Below are positions 26,761-37,135 of a stretch of 64,000 nucleotides of DNA, piece after piece; within the stretch, counting starts at the first letter, position 1; each line of letters opens with the position of its first letter. A model generated the notes under the pieces. That model was not told the origin of the DNA. It did not search any database and saw only the letters and a program-made list of their open reading frames with translations. The stretch is taken from NCBI GenBank assembly GCA_947453965.1, contig CANGIQ010000001.1, forward strand, positions 178,060-242,059. Direction: 5' to 3'. The position numbers were made by a program, and so were the translations under genes. This DNA comes from Comamonadaceae bacterium. Its GTDB lineage: Bacteria; Pseudomonadota; Gammaproteobacteria; Burkholderiales; Burkholderiaceae_C.

Positions 26761-27971
26761 TGCCACGCGAAACCTCACCACCTCAACGCGTCACGGTCTT
26801 GGGCTCCACAGGCTCTATTGGGACCAACACCCTGGATGTGATGGCCCGACATCCCGAGCGCTTCGAAGTTTTTGCGCTCACGGGTGCGACACAAGTGGAT
26901 TTGATGCTGCGCCAGTGTGCGCAGTTCAAACCCCGCTTTGTGGTGATGGCGCATCCACCTGCTGCACAGGCCTTACAAGAGCGATTGCATGCAGAAGGTC
27001 TGTTGACCCAAGTGCTGACCGGTCCCCATGCCCTAGATGAAGTCTCAGCCCATCCCGATGTGGATGTGGTGATGGCGGCGATCGTGGGGGCAGCAGGTTT
27101 GTCGCCATGCTTGGCTGCTGCACGTGCAGGCAAGCGCTTGTTGTTGGCCAACAAAGAAGCCTTGGTGGTGGGCGGCGAAGTTTTCTTGGATGCGGTGAAG
27201 CAGGGGGGGGCGACGCTGTTGCCCATTGACAGCGAGCACTCGGCAATTTTTCAGTCACTGCCTGAAGATGCCAGCACCTGGGACGCGCGTGTTGAAAAAA
27301 TCATTCTCACGGCGTCTGGCGGTCCGTTTCGAACCCGTGCGTTGAGCACCCTCAAAGAGGTCACGCCCGAGCAAGCGTGCGCCCATCCCAACTGGGTGAT
27401 GGGTCGAAAAATTTCAGTCGATTCGGCCACCATGATGAACAAAGCGCTGGAAGTGATTGAAGCGCGTTATTTGTTCGGTTTGCCACCCGAGCGGCTGGAG
27501 GTGGTCATCCATCCGCAAAGCATCATCCACTCGATGGTTCAGTACCGCGATACCTCGGTGGTGGCTCAGCTGGGCACACCAGACATGCGCGTGCCGATTG
27601 CCTACGGCTTGAGTTGGCCAGAGCGCATGGTGTCGGGTGCGCAGGCCTTGGATTTTCATGCGCTCTCCGCCATGACCTTTGAGGCCTTGGACGACCACGG
27701 CCATCCGGAACGCTTTGCGGGCATTCATTTGGCGTGGGATGCTTTGCGTGGTCCACGCGGTACGACGGCGGTCCTCAATGCTGCTAATGAAATTGCCGTG
27801 GCTGCATTTCTAGAACGCCGTATCCGTTTTGACCAAATCCACCACGTCAATTCTGAGTGCATGGCGCAATTGCAACCTGCTGCACCACATCACTTGGATG
27901 ATTTACTGGCACTCGATGCCCAAGCGCGTGCCCAAGCGGAAGGTATTGTTCATCGCCTGGTGCGTGCATGA
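26760..27971 (+). CDS. dxr: 1-deoxy-D-xylulose 5-phosphate reductoisomerase
   Basis: Dxr makes methylerythritol phosphate, the substrate of IspD. The 403-residue protein has the NADPH loop LGSTGSIGTNTLDV, ANKEALVVGG, the metal-binding DSEHSAIFQ and GRKISVDSATMMNKALEVIE. The frame can be extended 100 codons back across cdsA, but ATG 26760 gives the right N-terminus. The stop overlaps the rseP start by four bases (ATGA). Confidence 0.98.
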   Translation: MPRETSPPQRVTVLGSTGSIGTNTLDVMARHPERFEVFALTGATQVDLMLRQCAQFKPRFVVMAHPPAAQALQERLHAEGLLTQVLTGPHALDEVSAHPDVDVVMAAIVGAAGLSPCLAAARAGKRLLLANKEALVVGGEVFLDAVKQGGATLLPIDSEHSAIFQSLPEDASTWDARVEKIILTASGGPFRTRALSTLKEVTPEQACAHPNWVMGRKISVDSATMMNKALEVIEARYLFGLPPERLEVVIHPQSIIHSMVQYRDTSVVAQLGTPDMRVPIAYGLSWPERMVSGAQALDFHALSAMTFEALDDHGHPERFAGIHLAWDALRGPRGTTAVLNAANEIAVAAFLERRIRFDQIHHVNSECMAQLQPAAPHHLDDLLALDAQARAQAEGIVHRLVRA

Positions 27972-29350
27972 CCTTGTTGGCCTTCTTAGGGGCTTTAGGG
28001 CTGCTCATCACCGTTCATGAGTGGGGGCACTACCGGGTCGCGGTAGCCTGCGGGGTCAAGGTACTGACTTTCTCCATCGGCTTTGGTCCGCCTTTGTTGC
28101 GCTGGCGATCACGCCAACCGCGCCCGGGTCAAAACACCGAGTTTGTGATTGGCTTGATTCCCCTAGGCGGCTACGTCAAGATGTTGGACGAGAACGAAGC
28201 TGAGGTCGCGCCAGAGGAGGCGGCCATGGCGTTCAACCGCCAACCTTTGTGGGCGCGCACGGCCATTGTGTCGGCAGGGCCGCTGGCCAATCTGTTGTTA
28301 GCCGTGTTGCTGTATGCCGCCACATTTTGGATCGGGCAATACGAGACACGTGCCCTGGTCGCATCGCCTGTGGCCGGATCGGTGGCAGATCGGGCAGGCT
28401 TGAAAAGCGGCGATTTGATTGTGCGTGCAGGCACATCGGCCGAGTCATGGCAAGACATCGCCTCTATGGAAGACTTGCGCTGGTGGGTCTTGCAGCAAGA
28501 CTTGGCGCAGGACCGTCTGTGGTTCGAGGTCAGGTCCTCATCAGAACGGGGCACACAGGTGCTCAGCCTCGAACCTGTGTCCACTACCGACGCGGTCAAT
28601 CCAGCCCCCTCAGGGCTGCTTGCTTTGGGTATCACCGGGGCACGGAGCCGTGCTGTGTTGGGCGACTTGGCTCCTGAAGGTGCAGCTGCCCAAGCGGGCT
28701 TGCAGCGTGGTGATGAGGTGCTGCGTATCGATGGTCGTGTGGTGCAAGATGCCACAGCCCTACGCACCATGGTGCGCGAAAGTGGTGCGCGCCAAGCGCC
28801 AGCCCCGCAAAGCTGGCAGGTGCAGCGTGGTCATCAAGACGTGTTGACGATCAGCGTGACGCCGCAGTGGGTGCATGACAGCACACAACCATTCGGCCGT
28901 ATTGGCGCCCAAGTCGGTGAACCGCCTGCCAAACACTGGGTGCAATATGGCCTGATCGAGGGCTTGTCGCGTGCCGTAACACGCACAGGCGAGATGGTCT
29001 GGATGACGGTGTCGATGTTGGGACGTTTGGTGACAGGTCAAGCCTCGCTGGATCATCTCAGTGGTCCGTTGACCATGGCTGATTACGCAGGGCGAACCGC
29101 CAGCTTGGGGTTAGGGGCTTATTTGTCCTACCTCGCCTTGCTCAGTGTGAGCCTAGGCGTCTTCAATCTCTTGCCATTGCCCGTGCTCGATGGAGGGCAC
29201 CTGTTGTATTATCTTTATGAAGCCTTCACAGGGCGCCCTCCCGCAGCTCAATGGCTTGATGTCATGCAGCGTGTGGGACTCGCTTTCTTGGTCGCGCTGA
29301 TGGCGTTTTCTCTTTTCAACGACGTGGTTCGCCTGGGTTGGCTGAGTTAA
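27968..29350 (+). CDS. rseP: Site-2 zinc metalloprotease RseP
   Basis: RseP cleaves anti-sigma factor RseA and remnant signal peptides within the membrane. The first membrane segment carries the zinc motif HEWGH, and the third ligand lies in LPVLDGGHLLYYL near the C-terminus. Two PDZ-like domains lie between (DRAGLKSGDLIVRAG and AAQAGLQRGDEVLRIDG). The 460-residue length is normal. The segment after HEWGH reads YRVAVACGVKV, a slight variation of the usual FxVARxCGVKV. Confidence 0.97.
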   Translation: MTLLAFLGALGLLITVHEWGHYRVAVACGVKVLTFSIGFGPPLLRWRSRQPRPGQNTEFVIGLIPLGGYVKMLDENEAEVAPEEAAMAFNRQPLWARTAIVSAGPLANLLLAVLLYAATFWIGQYETRALVASPVAGSVADRAGLKSGDLIVRAGTSAESWQDIASMEDLRWWVLQQDLAQDRLWFEVRSSSERGTQVLSLEPVSTTDAVNPAPSGLLALGITGARSRAVLGDLAPEGAAAQAGLQRGDEVLRIDGRVVQDATALRTMVRESGARQAPAPQSWQVQRGHQDVLTISVTPQWVHDSTQPFGRIGAQVGEPPAKHWVQYGLIEGLSRAVTRTGEMVWMTVSMLGRLVTGQASLDHLSGPLTMADYAGRTASLGLGAYLSYLALLSVSLGVFNLLPLPVLDGGHLLYYLYEAFTGRPPAAQWLDVMQRVGLAFLVALMAFSLFNDVVRLGWLS

Positions 29351-29391
29351 ACCACGACCAATCAACCCATAGGCTCTGAAGTTTTCTGTTC

Positions 29392-31698
29392 ATGAACAAG
29401 CAACTTTCTCGATTTCGTCGCACCACTTTGTCACATGTCGCAGCCTTGATGGTTGGGGCCGGCTTGGCTTTTCAAACCTGGGCGGCAGACCCGTTGACCG
29501 TTCGTGACATCCGTGTCGAGGGCCTTCAACGCGTGGAGCCCGGCACGGTGTTCGCCTCTATCCCCTTTCGTGTGGGGGATGACTACACCGAGGAAAAAGG
29601 TGCTGCCGCCATTCGCAGCTTGTTTGCGCTAGGGCTGTTCAAAGATGTGCGGATTGAAGTCAACGGCAATGAATTGGTGCTGATTGTCGAAGAGCGTCCA
29701 AATATTGCGACCGTCGATTTCATTGGTACCAAAGAGTTTGACAAAGATGTGTTGCGCAAAGCCTTGCGTGACATTGGCTTGGCAGAAGGGCGCCCGTTCG
29801 ACAAAGCCTTGGCTGATCGCGCGGAGCAAGAGCTCAAACGCCAATATGTCAACCGCAGCTTGTATGGCGCAGAGATCATTACCACCATCACTCCCACAGA
29901 CCGTAACCGTGTGAACTTGTCGTTCACAGTGATCGAAGGTGATTTGGCCAAAATCAAAGAAATTCGTGTGGTGGGCGCCAAAGCGTTTGACGAATCCAAG
30001 TTGTTGGATCAATTCGATCAAAGCACAGGCAACTGGCTAAGTTGGTACACCAAGTCAGACCGCTATTCACGCACCAAACTCAACGCTGACTTGGAGACCT
30101 TGCGCGCCTGGTACATGTCGCGTGGTTACCTCGAGTTCCGTGTGGACTCTACCCAAGTTGCGATTTCGCCCAACAAGCAAGACATCAGCATCACCATCAA
30201 CATCACGGAAGGTGACCGTTTTGTGGTGTCTGAAGTGGCTCTGGACGGTTACTACTTGGGCAAAGACGATGAGTTCAAATCGTTGGTCCAAATCAAAGCG
30301 GGTCAGCCCTACAACGCAGATGATGTGGCCAAAACCACCAAGGCTTTTAACGAATACTTTGGCAATTTTGGTTTTGCCTTTGCCCGCACCGAAGTTCGCC
30401 CGGACATTGACCGCGCCACCAACCGCGTGAAACTGGTTTTGGTGGCCGACCCGTCACGTCGCGCCTATGTGCGACGCATCAATATCGTAGGCAATAACCG
30501 TACACGCGATCAAATTGTGCGTCGCGAATTCCGTCAAATGGAGTCCTCTTGGTATGACGGCGAAAAAATTCGCCTGTCCCGTGACCGGGTCAACCGCTTG
30601 GGTTATTTCAAAGACGTGGAAGTTGATACACAAGAGGTCGCTGCATCGCAAGATCAAGTCGACTTGAATGTGAACGTGGTCGAAAAGCCCACGGGAATGT
30701 TGACGCTCGGCGCAGGTTTTTCAAGCGCCGAAAAAGTGACGTTTAGCTTTGGTATTCAACAAGACAACGTGTTTGGTTCGGGGCAGAACCTGGGGTTGCA
30801 AGTCAGCACCAGCAAATTTAACCAGTACTACGTCATCAACACCACCAATCCTTATTTCACCGATGACGGGGTGTCTCGCACATTCGAGTATTACCACCGT
30901 TCAAGCAAACCCTATGTCGAGCAAGGTGGCGACTACCGCTTGATCACTTCGGGTGCAGGGGTGCGATTTGGTGTGCCATTCAGTGAGTTGGACCGTGTCT
31001 TTGTAGGCGCCTCACTCGAGCAGACAGAAATTGTTCCGGGAACCAATTTGCCCGCTTCTTATTTGGCCTATGCCAACCATTTCGGTTACACCACCAAGAC
31101 TGTCCCGCTGACTGTCGGTTGGGCGCGCGATGGTCGCGACAGCTATCTCAATCCCACCACAGGCAAATTCATTCGCTTGAACAGCGAAACCGGTATGTCA
31201 GGTGATACCCGTTACGTGAAGATGGGCACGCAATACCAACAGTACTTTGCGTTGAGCAAGCAATACACCTTTGCGTTCAATGCTGATTTGGGGTTAGGCA
31301 AAGGTCTGCAAGGTCAGCCATACCCTGTATTTAAAAATTACTACTCAGGTGGTTTGGGGTCTGTGCGTGGCTTCGAGCAAGGCACCTTGGGGCCCCGAGA
31401 TATTTCTGGCATCGTGGTGGGTGGTCCTAAAAAGATCACCATCAACTCTGAGTTCTTGATGCCTTTTCCAGGCGCAGGCAACGACCGCAGCTTGCGCTTG
31501 TACGGGTTTTACGACATGGGTAACGTCTATGGTGAATTTGACAAAATTCAGCTCAACCAGTTGCGCAGTTCCTATGGTGCAGGCCTGAGCTGGGTTTCAC
31601 CGATGGGACCCTTGCGTTTTGCCTGGGCGCGTCCTGCACGGTCCTTCACAGGCGATAGAATCCAGAGATTGCAATTCCAGATTGGGACATCCTTCTGA
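29392..31698 (+). CDS. bamA: Outer membrane assembly factor BamA
   Basis: BamA inserts beta-barrel proteins into the outer membrane. After a signal peptide ending FQTWAAD, five POTRA repeats cover about residues 30-430 (first: LTVRDIRVEGLQRVEPGTVF), then a 16-strand barrel. The barrel contains the conserved lid-loop motif GLGSVRGFEQGTLGPRD and ends in F (QFQIGTSF), the C-terminal barrel signal. The 768 residues fit. It overlaps skp by one base. Confidence 0.98.
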   Translation: MNKQLSRFRRTTLSHVAALMVGAGLAFQTWAADPLTVRDIRVEGLQRVEPGTVFASIPFRVGDDYTEEKGAAAIRSLFALGLFKDVRIEVNGNELVLIVEERPNIATVDFIGTKEFDKDVLRKALRDIGLAEGRPFDKALADRAEQELKRQYVNRSLYGAEIITTITPTDRNRVNLSFTVIEGDLAKIKEIRVVGAKAFDESKLLDQFDQSTGNWLSWYTKSDRYSRTKLNADLETLRAWYMSRGYLEFRVDSTQVAISPNKQDISITINITEGDRFVVSEVALDGYYLGKDDEFKSLVQIKAGQPYNADDVAKTTKAFNEYFGNFGFAFARTEVRPDIDRATNRVKLVLVADPSRRAYVRRINIVGNNRTRDQIVRREFRQMESSWYDGEKIRLSRDRVNRLGYFKDVEVDTQEVAASQDQVDLNVNVVEKPTGMLTLGAGFSSAEKVTFSFGIQQDNVFGSGQNLGLQVSTSKFNQYYVINTTNPYFTDDGVSRTFEYYHRSSKPYVEQGGDYRLITSGAGVRFGVPFSELDRVFVGASLEQTEIVPGTNLPASYLAYANHFGYTTKTVPLTVGWARDGRDSYLNPTTGKFIRLNSETGMSGDTRYVKMGTQYQQYFALSKQYTFAFNADLGLGKGLQGQPYPVFKNYYSGGLGSVRGFEQGTLGPRDISGIVVGGPKKITINSEFLMPFPGAGNDRSLRLYGFYDMGNVYGEFDKIQLNQLRSSYGAGLSWVSPMGPLRFAWARPARSFTGDRIQRLQFQIGTSF

Positions 31699-32204
31699 TG
31701 AACACTTTTTTTCGTAATGTTTCCTTGACCCTTGTGTTGGGCCTGTCGGCTTTGTGTGCGCATGCGGACGAGATTCGCATTGGTTTTATCAACACCGATC
31801 GCATTTTCAAAGAAGCGAATACAGCCAAACAAGCCCAAGCCAAGTTGGAGCAAGAATTTTCCAAACGCGATAAAGATCTCAATGATGCTGGTGGTGCATT
31901 GAAGGCCGCTGTTGAAAAGTTTGAACGCGAAGCGCCCACCCTGTCTGAGTCGCAACGTCTGTCACGTCAAAAGCAATTGGGTGAGCAAGACCGTGAATTT
32001 CAACGCAAGCGTCGTGAGTTCCAAGAAGAACTGAATGCGCGCAAAAACGAAGAATTTCAACTGGTGCTCGAGCGCGCCAATCGCGTGATCAAACAAGTCG
32101 CTGAGACCGAGAAATACGACCTCGTTTTGCAAGAGGCTGTCTATATCAGCCCCAAGCACGACATCACTGACAAAGTGCTCAAGGTCATCAACGCGGCCAA
32201 ATAA
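31698..32204 (+). CDS. skp: Periplasmic chaperone Skp/OmpH
   Basis: The 168-residue protein has a signal peptide (residues 1-23, ending ALCAHA), then IRIGFINTDRIFKEANTA and a long charged coiled coil characteristic of the jellyfish-like Skp trimer. It carries unfolded outer-membrane proteins to BamA, which is encoded directly upstream with a one-base overlap. Confidence 0.95.
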   Translation: MNTFFRNVSLTLVLGLSALCAHADEIRIGFINTDRIFKEANTAKQAQAKLEQEFSKRDKDLNDAGGALKAAVEKFEREAPTLSESQRLSRQKQLGEQDREFQRKRREFQEELNARKNEEFQLVLERANRVIKQVAETEKYDLVLQEAVYISPKHDITDKVLKVINAAK

Positions 32205-32210
32205 GTAGCC

Positions 32211-33194
32211 GTGGCACTGCGTCTCGGCCAAATCATCGACAGTCTCGGGGGTAGCCTGCATGGCGATCCCGAGACACTGATTCAAAAACTCAGCCCGCTG
32301 GACACTGCCCAAGCCGATGCGCTGAGCTTCTTAAGCAACCCCCAATACCAATCGCAACTCGCCAACTCTTTGGCGGCGTGTGTCATTGTTTCTCCTGCGA
32401 TGGAAGCCGTCGCACGTGAGCGTGGCGCGTGCATTGTGGCGGCCAACCCCTACCATTACTTTGCCAAGCTCACCCAGTTGTGGCGTCAACACTTGGCCCA
32501 GGGCGATGAGCCGTTGGTGCATCCCAGCGCGGTGATTCACCCCAGCGCCATCGTGCATCCGACTGCGCGCATTGGCCCCTTGTGCGTGATTGAGCGGGGC
32601 GCACAGGTCGGCGCGCAAACTTGGCTCAAGTCACGCGTCACCTTGGGTGAAAACTGCCGAATCGGTGAGCGTGGCATCGTCCATGCCGGCGTTGTCATTG
32701 GTGCGGATGGCTTTGGCTTTGCGTTGTTCGAAGGCCGTTGGGAAAAAATTGAACAACTCGGTGCCGTGCGCATTGGCAATGATGTGGAAATTGGCGCCAA
32801 CACCTGCATTGACCGAGGTGCCCTGGACGACACCATCATTGAAGATGGCGTCAAGCTCGACAATTTGGTGCAAATTGGTCACAACGTCCATGTGGGCGCC
32901 AACACGGCCATGGCCGGTTGTGCAGGCGTGGCTGGCAGCGCCCGCATTGGTGCCAATTGCACCGTGGGTGGCGGTGCTGTGGTGTTGGGGCATTTGCAAC
33001 TCGCCGACGGCGTGCATATTTCAGCTGCTTCCGTCGTGATGCGCTCCATTCGTCAACCCGGTCAGTACAGCGGTGTGTTTCCTATCGACGACAATGCGTC
33101 CTGGGAGAAAAATGCTGCCACTTTGCGTCAATTGCATCGCTTACGTGATCGCATCAAATCTCTTGAATCAGCTTTTGAAAGTCAAAAAAAATGA
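32211..33194 (+). CDS. lpxD: UDP-3-O-acylglucosamine N-acyltransferase
   Basis: LpxD adds the N-linked acyl chain in lipid A synthesis. The N-terminal uridine-binding domain ([20 protein letters not shown]) is followed by left-handed parallel beta-helix hexapeptide repeats ([20 protein letters not shown]). The catalytic histidine lies in [14 protein letters not shown], and a C-terminal helix follows. The start is GTG 32211, six bases after the skp stop. It overlaps fabZ by four bases. Confidence 0.97.
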   Translation: MALRLGQIIDSLGGSLHGDPETLIQKLSPLDTAQADALSFLSNPQYQSQLANSLAACVIVSPAMEAVARERGACIVAANPYHYFAKLTQLWRQHLAQGDEPLVHPSAVIHPSAIVHPTARIGPLCVIERGAQVGAQTWLKSRVTLGENCRIGERGIVHAGVVIGADGFGFALFEGRWEKIEQLGAVRIGNDVEIGANTCIDRGALDDTIIEDGVKLDNLVQIGHNVHVGANTAMAGCAGVAGSARIGANCTVGGGAVVLGHLQLADGVHISAASVVMRSIRQPGQYSGVFPIDDNASWEKNAATLRQLHRLRDRIKSLESAFESQKK

Positions 33195-33634
33195 GCATGG
33201 ACATTCACCACATCTTGAAGCAGTTGCCACACCGTTATCCAATTCTGTTGGTGGACCGTGTGTTGGAAATTGAAAAAGGTAAAAGCATCAAGGCGCTCAA
33301 AAACGTGACCATCAATGAGCCGTTTTTCACCGGTCACTTTCCCCACCACCCTGTGATGCCAGGTGTGTTGATTTTGGAGGCCTTGGCCCAAGCCGCCGCC
33401 TTGTTGGCATTTGACACCTTGGGTGCTGCGCCCGATGACAAGACCGTGTATTACTTTGCCGGCATCGACGGTGCGCGATTCAAGCGCCCTGTGGAGCCAG
33501 GCGATCAACTGACTTTGGAAGTTGAATTGGACCGCATGAAAGCGGGCATCTTCAAATTCAAAGCACGTGCCAAAGTGGGCGATGTGGTGGCGACAGAAGC
33601 CGACCTGATGTGCACCATGCGCTCTATTGCTTAA
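33191..33634 (+). CDS. fabZ: 3-hydroxyacyl-ACP dehydratase FabZ
   Basis: FabZ dehydrates 3-hydroxyacyl-ACP in fatty acid synthesis and competes with LpxA for hydroxyacyl-ACP. The 147-residue hot-dog protein has [11 protein letters not shown] and the active-site segment [20 protein letters not shown], with catalytic His and Glu. The start ATG 33191 overlaps the lpxD stop (ATGA); ATG 33197 is a close alternative. Confidence 0.98.
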   Translation: MSMDIHHILKQLPHRYPILLVDRVLEIEKGKSIKALKNVTINEPFFTGHFPHHPVMPGVLILEALAQAAALLAFDTLGAAPDDKTVYYFAGIDGARFKRPVEPGDQLTLEVELDRMKAGIFKFKARAKVGDVVATEADLMCTMRSIA

Positions 33635-33660
33635 ACACCCACACGTTCAACCAGCCAACG

Positions 33661-34455
33661 ATGAGCCTGATTCACGCCACTGCGATTGTTGACCCCAAGG
33701 CCGAGCTCGATAGCTCGGTTCAGGTGGGGCCTTACACCATCATCGGCCCCCATGTCCGTATCGGTGCCGGTACCACGGTAGGCCCACATTGCGTGATTGA
33801 AGGTCACACCACGATTGGCAAGGACAACCGAATTTTCCAGTTCAATTCGCTCGGTGCGATTCCGCAAGACAAGAAGTACGCAGGCGAGCCTTGTGAGCTG
33901 ATCATTGGCGACCGCAACACCATCCGTGAGTTTTGCACCTTCAACATTGGCTCGCCCGGAGATGCGGGTGTGACCCAAGTGGGCAACGACAACTGGATCA
34001 TGGCCTATGTGCATTTGGCCCATGACTGCATCGTGGGCAACCACACCATCTTCGCCAACAGCGCGCAGTTGGCAGGCCATGTGCATGTGGGCGACTGGGT
34101 CATCTTGGGCGGCTTCACTGTGGTCCATCAGTTTGTGCGCATTGGCGCGCACAGCTTCTCGGCTATGCATTCCTTGCTGTTTGCCGATGTGCCGCCCTTT
34201 GTGATGTGCCAAGGCCAACCGGCTGAGCCGCGTTCCATGAACTTTGAAGGCTTGCGCCGTCGCGGTTTTTCTGCCGAACGTATCAGCGCCGTGAAGGCCA
34301 TGCACAAAGCCTTGTACCGCGATGATTTGACCCTCGAGCAAGCCAAAGAGCGCATTGCCACCTTGACGCAAGATAAGCCAGAGGCTGCCCCCGATGTGGC
34401 CATGATGCTGGACTTCTTGAACCACACCTCGCCGCAACGCGGCATCATTCGCTAA
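33661..34455 (+). CDS. lpxA: UDP-N-acetylglucosamine acyltransferase
   Basis: LpxA catalyses the first step of lipid A synthesis. The 264-residue protein has hexapeptide repeats ([19 protein letters not shown]), the catalytic histidine in [15 protein letters not shown], and a C-terminal helical domain ([18 protein letters not shown]). ATG 33661 gives the family N-terminus; an earlier in-frame ATG inside fabZ is rejected. Confidence 0.98.
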   Translation: MSLIHATAIVDPKAELDSSVQVGPYTIIGPHVRIGAGTTVGPHCVIEGHTTIGKDNRIFQFNSLGAIPQDKKYAGEPCELIIGDRNTIREFCTFNIGSPGDAGVTQVGNDNWIMAYVHLAHDCIVGNHTIFANSAQLAGHVHVGDWVILGGFTVVHQFVRIGAHSFSAMHSLLFADVPPFVMCQGQPAEPRSMNFEGLRRRGFSAERISAVKAMHKALYRDDLTLEQAKERIATLTQDKPEAAPDVAMMLDFLNHTSPQRGIIR

Positions 34456-34460
34456 ACCCC

Positions 34461-35603
34461 ATGGCTGAGGCCCTGTCTTTCTCGCTCGTCGCAGGCGAGG
34501 CCTCGGGCGATTTGCTGGCTGGCCTGTTGCTCGGCGGCATGCGAGACAAATGGCCCGACATGCACAGCGCAGGCATTGGTGGCCCGCGCATGGCGGCCCA
34601 GGGCTTTGAACCTTGGTGGCCCTACGAGAAACTCGCGGTGCGTGGCTATGTGGAAGTGCTGCGCCACTACCGAGAAATCGTGGGTATTCGCAAGCAGCTG
34701 CGCGAACGCTTGCTGGCCCATCCACCCAGTGCATTCATCGGTGTGGATGCGCCTGACTTCAACCTCGATTTAGAACGCGATCTCAAAGCCCAAGGTATCC
34801 CGACAATTCATTTTGTGTGCCCATCGATCTGGGCCTGGCGCGCCGACCGTGTGGAGAAGATTCGCCAAAGCGTGGACCATGTGTTGTGCATCTTCCCGTT
34901 CGAGACCGACTTGCTGGCCCAGCACGGCATTGAGGCCACCTATGTCGGCCACCCTTTAGCCAAAAATATTCCCGATGTGCCTGACCGTGCCGCTGCACGC
35001 ACGGCACTTGGTTTGCCGCAAGATGCCACTGTGGTGGCCTTGCTGCCGGGCAGCCGCAGCTCTGAAATTGAGTATTTGGCGCATCGTTTTTTACAAGCAG
35101 CGCAGCGCATGGCCAAGCAGCAACCCGGCTTGCACTTTGTGTTGCCCGCCATGCCTGCGTTGCGTGCGCGCATCGAAGCCATTGCGAAGGATGTGGGCGA
35201 GGTGCCCAATCTCGTGGTGCTCAACGGTCAATCACACACCGCATTGGCGGCTTGCGATGTCACGCTCATTGCTAGCGGCACGGCCACCTTAGAGGCGGCC
35301 TTGTTCAAACGCCCCATGGTGATCGCTTACAACATGAACTGGCTGAGCTGGCAAATCATGCGCCGCAAAAAACTGCAGCCTTGGGTGGGTTTGCCCAATA
35401 TTCTTTGCCAAGACTTTGTGGTGCCCGAGCTGCTGCAAGACGCCGCCACACCTGAGGCCTTGGCGCATGAGGTCTTGCAATGGCTGAATCATCCTGCAGC
35501 CACCGAGGCTGTTCAACAACGGTTTGCGACGCTGCATGACACGCTGCGTCGTAAAACCCCCGCACTGGCCGCCGATGCGATCGAAAAAGTTCTTGCGCGC
35601 TGA
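34461..35603 (+). CDS. lpxB: Lipid-A-disaccharide synthase
   Basis: LpxB couples UDP-diacylglucosamine with lipid X. The 380-residue GT19 enzyme begins with [20 protein letters not shown], the glycine-rich membrane-facing motif, and contains [18 protein letters not shown] and the nucleotide-sugar region [20 protein letters not shown]. Its end overlaps rnhB by 29 bases, typical of this cluster. Confidence 0.97.
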   Translation: MAEALSFSLVAGEASGDLLAGLLLGGMRDKWPDMHSAGIGGPRMAAQGFEPWWPYEKLAVRGYVEVLRHYREIVGIRKQLRERLLAHPPSAFIGVDAPDFNLDLERDLKAQGIPTIHFVCPSIWAWRADRVEKIRQSVDHVLCIFPFETDLLAQHGIEATYVGHPLAKNIPDVPDRAAARTALGLPQDATVVALLPGSRSSEIEYLAHRFLQAAQRMAKQQPGLHFVLPAMPALRARIEAIAKDVGEVPNLVVLNGQSHTALAACDVTLIASGTATLEAALFKRPMVIAYNMNWLSWQIMRRKKLQPWVGLPNILCQDFVVPELLQDAATPEALAHEVLQWLNHPAATEAVQQRFATLHDTLRRKTPALAADAIEKVLAR

Positions 35604-36192
35604 ACAAGCCGCCCTTGTGTGGGATGCCCCAGGTTTGATCGCCGGGGTAGATGAGGCCGGCCGTGGCCCACTGGCTGGCCCCGTGGTGGCCGCTGCTGTG
35701 ATTTTGGATGACTTGAACTCGATTGCGGGCTTGGCCGATTCCAAAAAACTCACCGCCTTGAAGCGCGAGCGTTTGTACGACGAGATTCGCGCCAAGGCTT
35801 TGTGCTGCTCCATCGCCGAAGCGACGGTGGAAGAGATTGACGAACTCAATATTTTGCAAGCCACCCTGCTGGCCATGCGCCGTGCCGTGGAAGGCTTGCG
35901 CCTGAAGCCAAGCAAAGTCTTGGTGGATGGCAACCGTTTGCCCGTGCTGGACGTGCTGGCCGAAGCCATTGTCAAAGGTGACAGCAAAGTGCCAGCCATT
36001 TCTGCCGCTTCCATTTTGGCCAAAGTGCACCGCGACCGCTGGTGCCAAGAGTTGCACGCGCAGTATCCGCAGTATGGCTTTGATGGCCACAAAGGCTATG
36101 GCACGGCCGCGCACTTGCAAGCCCTCCAAGAATACGGCGCCACACCTTGGCACCGCAAATCCTTTTCACCGGTGGCCGAGGTGTTGAAATGA
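35575..36192 (+). CDS. rnhB: Ribonuclease HII
   Basis: RNase HII removes ribonucleotides from DNA. The 205-residue protein has the [19 protein letters not shown] motif with the first catalytic Asp-Glu, [13 protein letters not shown], and [24 protein letters not shown] 35575 lies inside lpxB; upstream ATGs in the frame give unconserved sequence. It overlaps the methyltransferase gene by four bases (ATGA). Confidence 0.97.
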   Translation: MRSKKFLRAEQAALVWDAPGLIAGVDEAGRGPLAGPVVAAAVILDDLNSIAGLADSKKLTALKRERLYDEIRAKALCCSIAEATVEEIDELNILQATLLAMRRAVEGLRLKPSKVLVDGNRLPVLDVLAEAIVKGDSKVPAISAASILAKVHRDRWCQELHAQYPQYGFDGHKGYGTAAHLQALQEYGATPWHRKSFSPVAEVLK

Positions 36193-36965
36193 ACCTGATC
36201 ACCTCGCGTGACAACCCCTTGGTGAAAGACCTGCGCCGTTTGTCACAAGACAGCACGGCCTACCGCAAGCTAGGCCGCGTGTGGTTGGAGGGGGATCATC
36301 TGTGTCGGGCCGCTCTCACGCGTGGGGTCAAGCCTGAGCAGGCGGTGTTTGCGGAGTCGCTCTGGGCCATGGCGCCGCGCGAATGGACGCAAGCTGCTGA
36401 GCGAAATACCGTCTTGCCCGACGCTTTGTTTGCCGAAATCAGCAGCCTAGAGTCGCCCGCAAAAATGGGTTTTATTTTGGCTGCCCCTGCATCACAGGCA
36501 ATTCAGGCCACCACTGCGACCGTCGTGTTGGACCGCGTACAGGACGCTGGCAATGTGGGGTCTATTTTGCGCAGTGCCTCTGCGTTTGGCTTTAAACAAG
36601 TGTTGGCCATCAAAGGATCGGCGGCACTTTGGTCCCCCAAAGTGTTGCGCGCGGGTATGGGCGCGCATTTTGGGCTGCACTTGGTCGAAGGCTTGAGCCC
36701 CGAGGATTTGGAGATCCTGGACATACCTTGGGTCGCCACCAGTTCCCACCAGGGTCCGTTTTTGCATACCTTGTTGGCTCAGTCCCAGCTGCCCATGCCG
36801 TGCGCATGGCTCATGGGCCATGAAGGGCAGGGAGTTTCACCGGCCTTGGCCGAGCGTGCCGCGGTGCATGTGCGCATTGCACAGCCGGGCGGGGAAGAGT
36901 CGTTGAATGTGGCATCTGCTGCGGCCATTTGTTTGCACGCCAGTGCCACCTGCGCACAGGCTTAA
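36189..36965 (+). CDS. SpoU/TrmH-family RNA methyltransferase
   Basis: The C-terminal two thirds form a SPOUT methyltransferase with the three family motifs: [20 protein letters not shown], then [17 protein letters not shown], then [20 protein letters not shown], which builds the knotted S-adenosylmethionine site. The N-terminal 90 residues ([18 protein letters not shown]) form the RNA-binding substrate domain seen in RlmB-like 23S rRNA 2'-O-methyltransferases. At 258 residues it is a normal length. The exact target cannot be named. Start ATG 36189 overlaps rnhB by four bases. Confidence 0.9.
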   Translation: MNLITSRDNPLVKDLRRLSQDSTAYRKLGRVWLEGDHLCRAALTRGVKPEQAVFAESLWAMAPREWTQAAERNTVLPDALFAEISSLESPAKMGFILAAPASQAIQATTATVVLDRVQDAGNVGSILRSASAFGFKQVLAIKGSAALWSPKVLRAGMGAHFGLHLVEGLSPEDLEILDIPWVATSSHQGPFLHTLLAQSQLPMPCAWLMGHEGQGVSPALAERAAVHVRIAQPGGEESLNVASAAAICLHASATCAQA

Positions 36966-37002
36966 ATCACGCCCACCCACTGGGGAAAACCAGGGCCTCG
37001 GA

Positions 37003-37008
37003 TATAAT
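37003..37008 (+). promoter_or_regulatory. carAB promoter -10 box
   Basis: A perfect TATAAT lies 127 bases before the carA start. The -35 position is poor (CTGGGG/TGGGGA near 36980-36986), which suggests activation or regulation. The predicted transcript starts near 37015. Confidence 0.6.
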
Positions 37009-37031
37009 GGGAGGCTTTCCCGCATCAACCT

Positions 37032-37113
37032 GTACGCCCCAGCTCAAACCTAGGCAAATTCCTCGAACAAAGCAGCCAAAGAGACACGTTCTCTTGTGAG
37101 CGCTGAGGCGTAC
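37032..37113 (+). promoter_or_regulatory. Structured carA leader RNA
   Basis: GTACGCC-c-CAGC at 37032-37043 pairs with GCTG-a-GGCGTAC at 37102-37113, an 11-bp helix with one mismatch. Inside it AAGAGA/TCTCTT at 37079-37095 forms a six-pair hairpin. The structure ends 12 bases before the Shine-Dalgarno sequence GGAG (37126-37129), so it could control translation. Confidence 0.5.
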
Positions 37114-37135
37114 CCGAACTATTCCGGAGAACCCA

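Noticed and set aside
33631..34734. 367-codon minus-strand frame over lpxA/lpxB
   Set aside because: Antisense to two canonical genes; no supporting motif.
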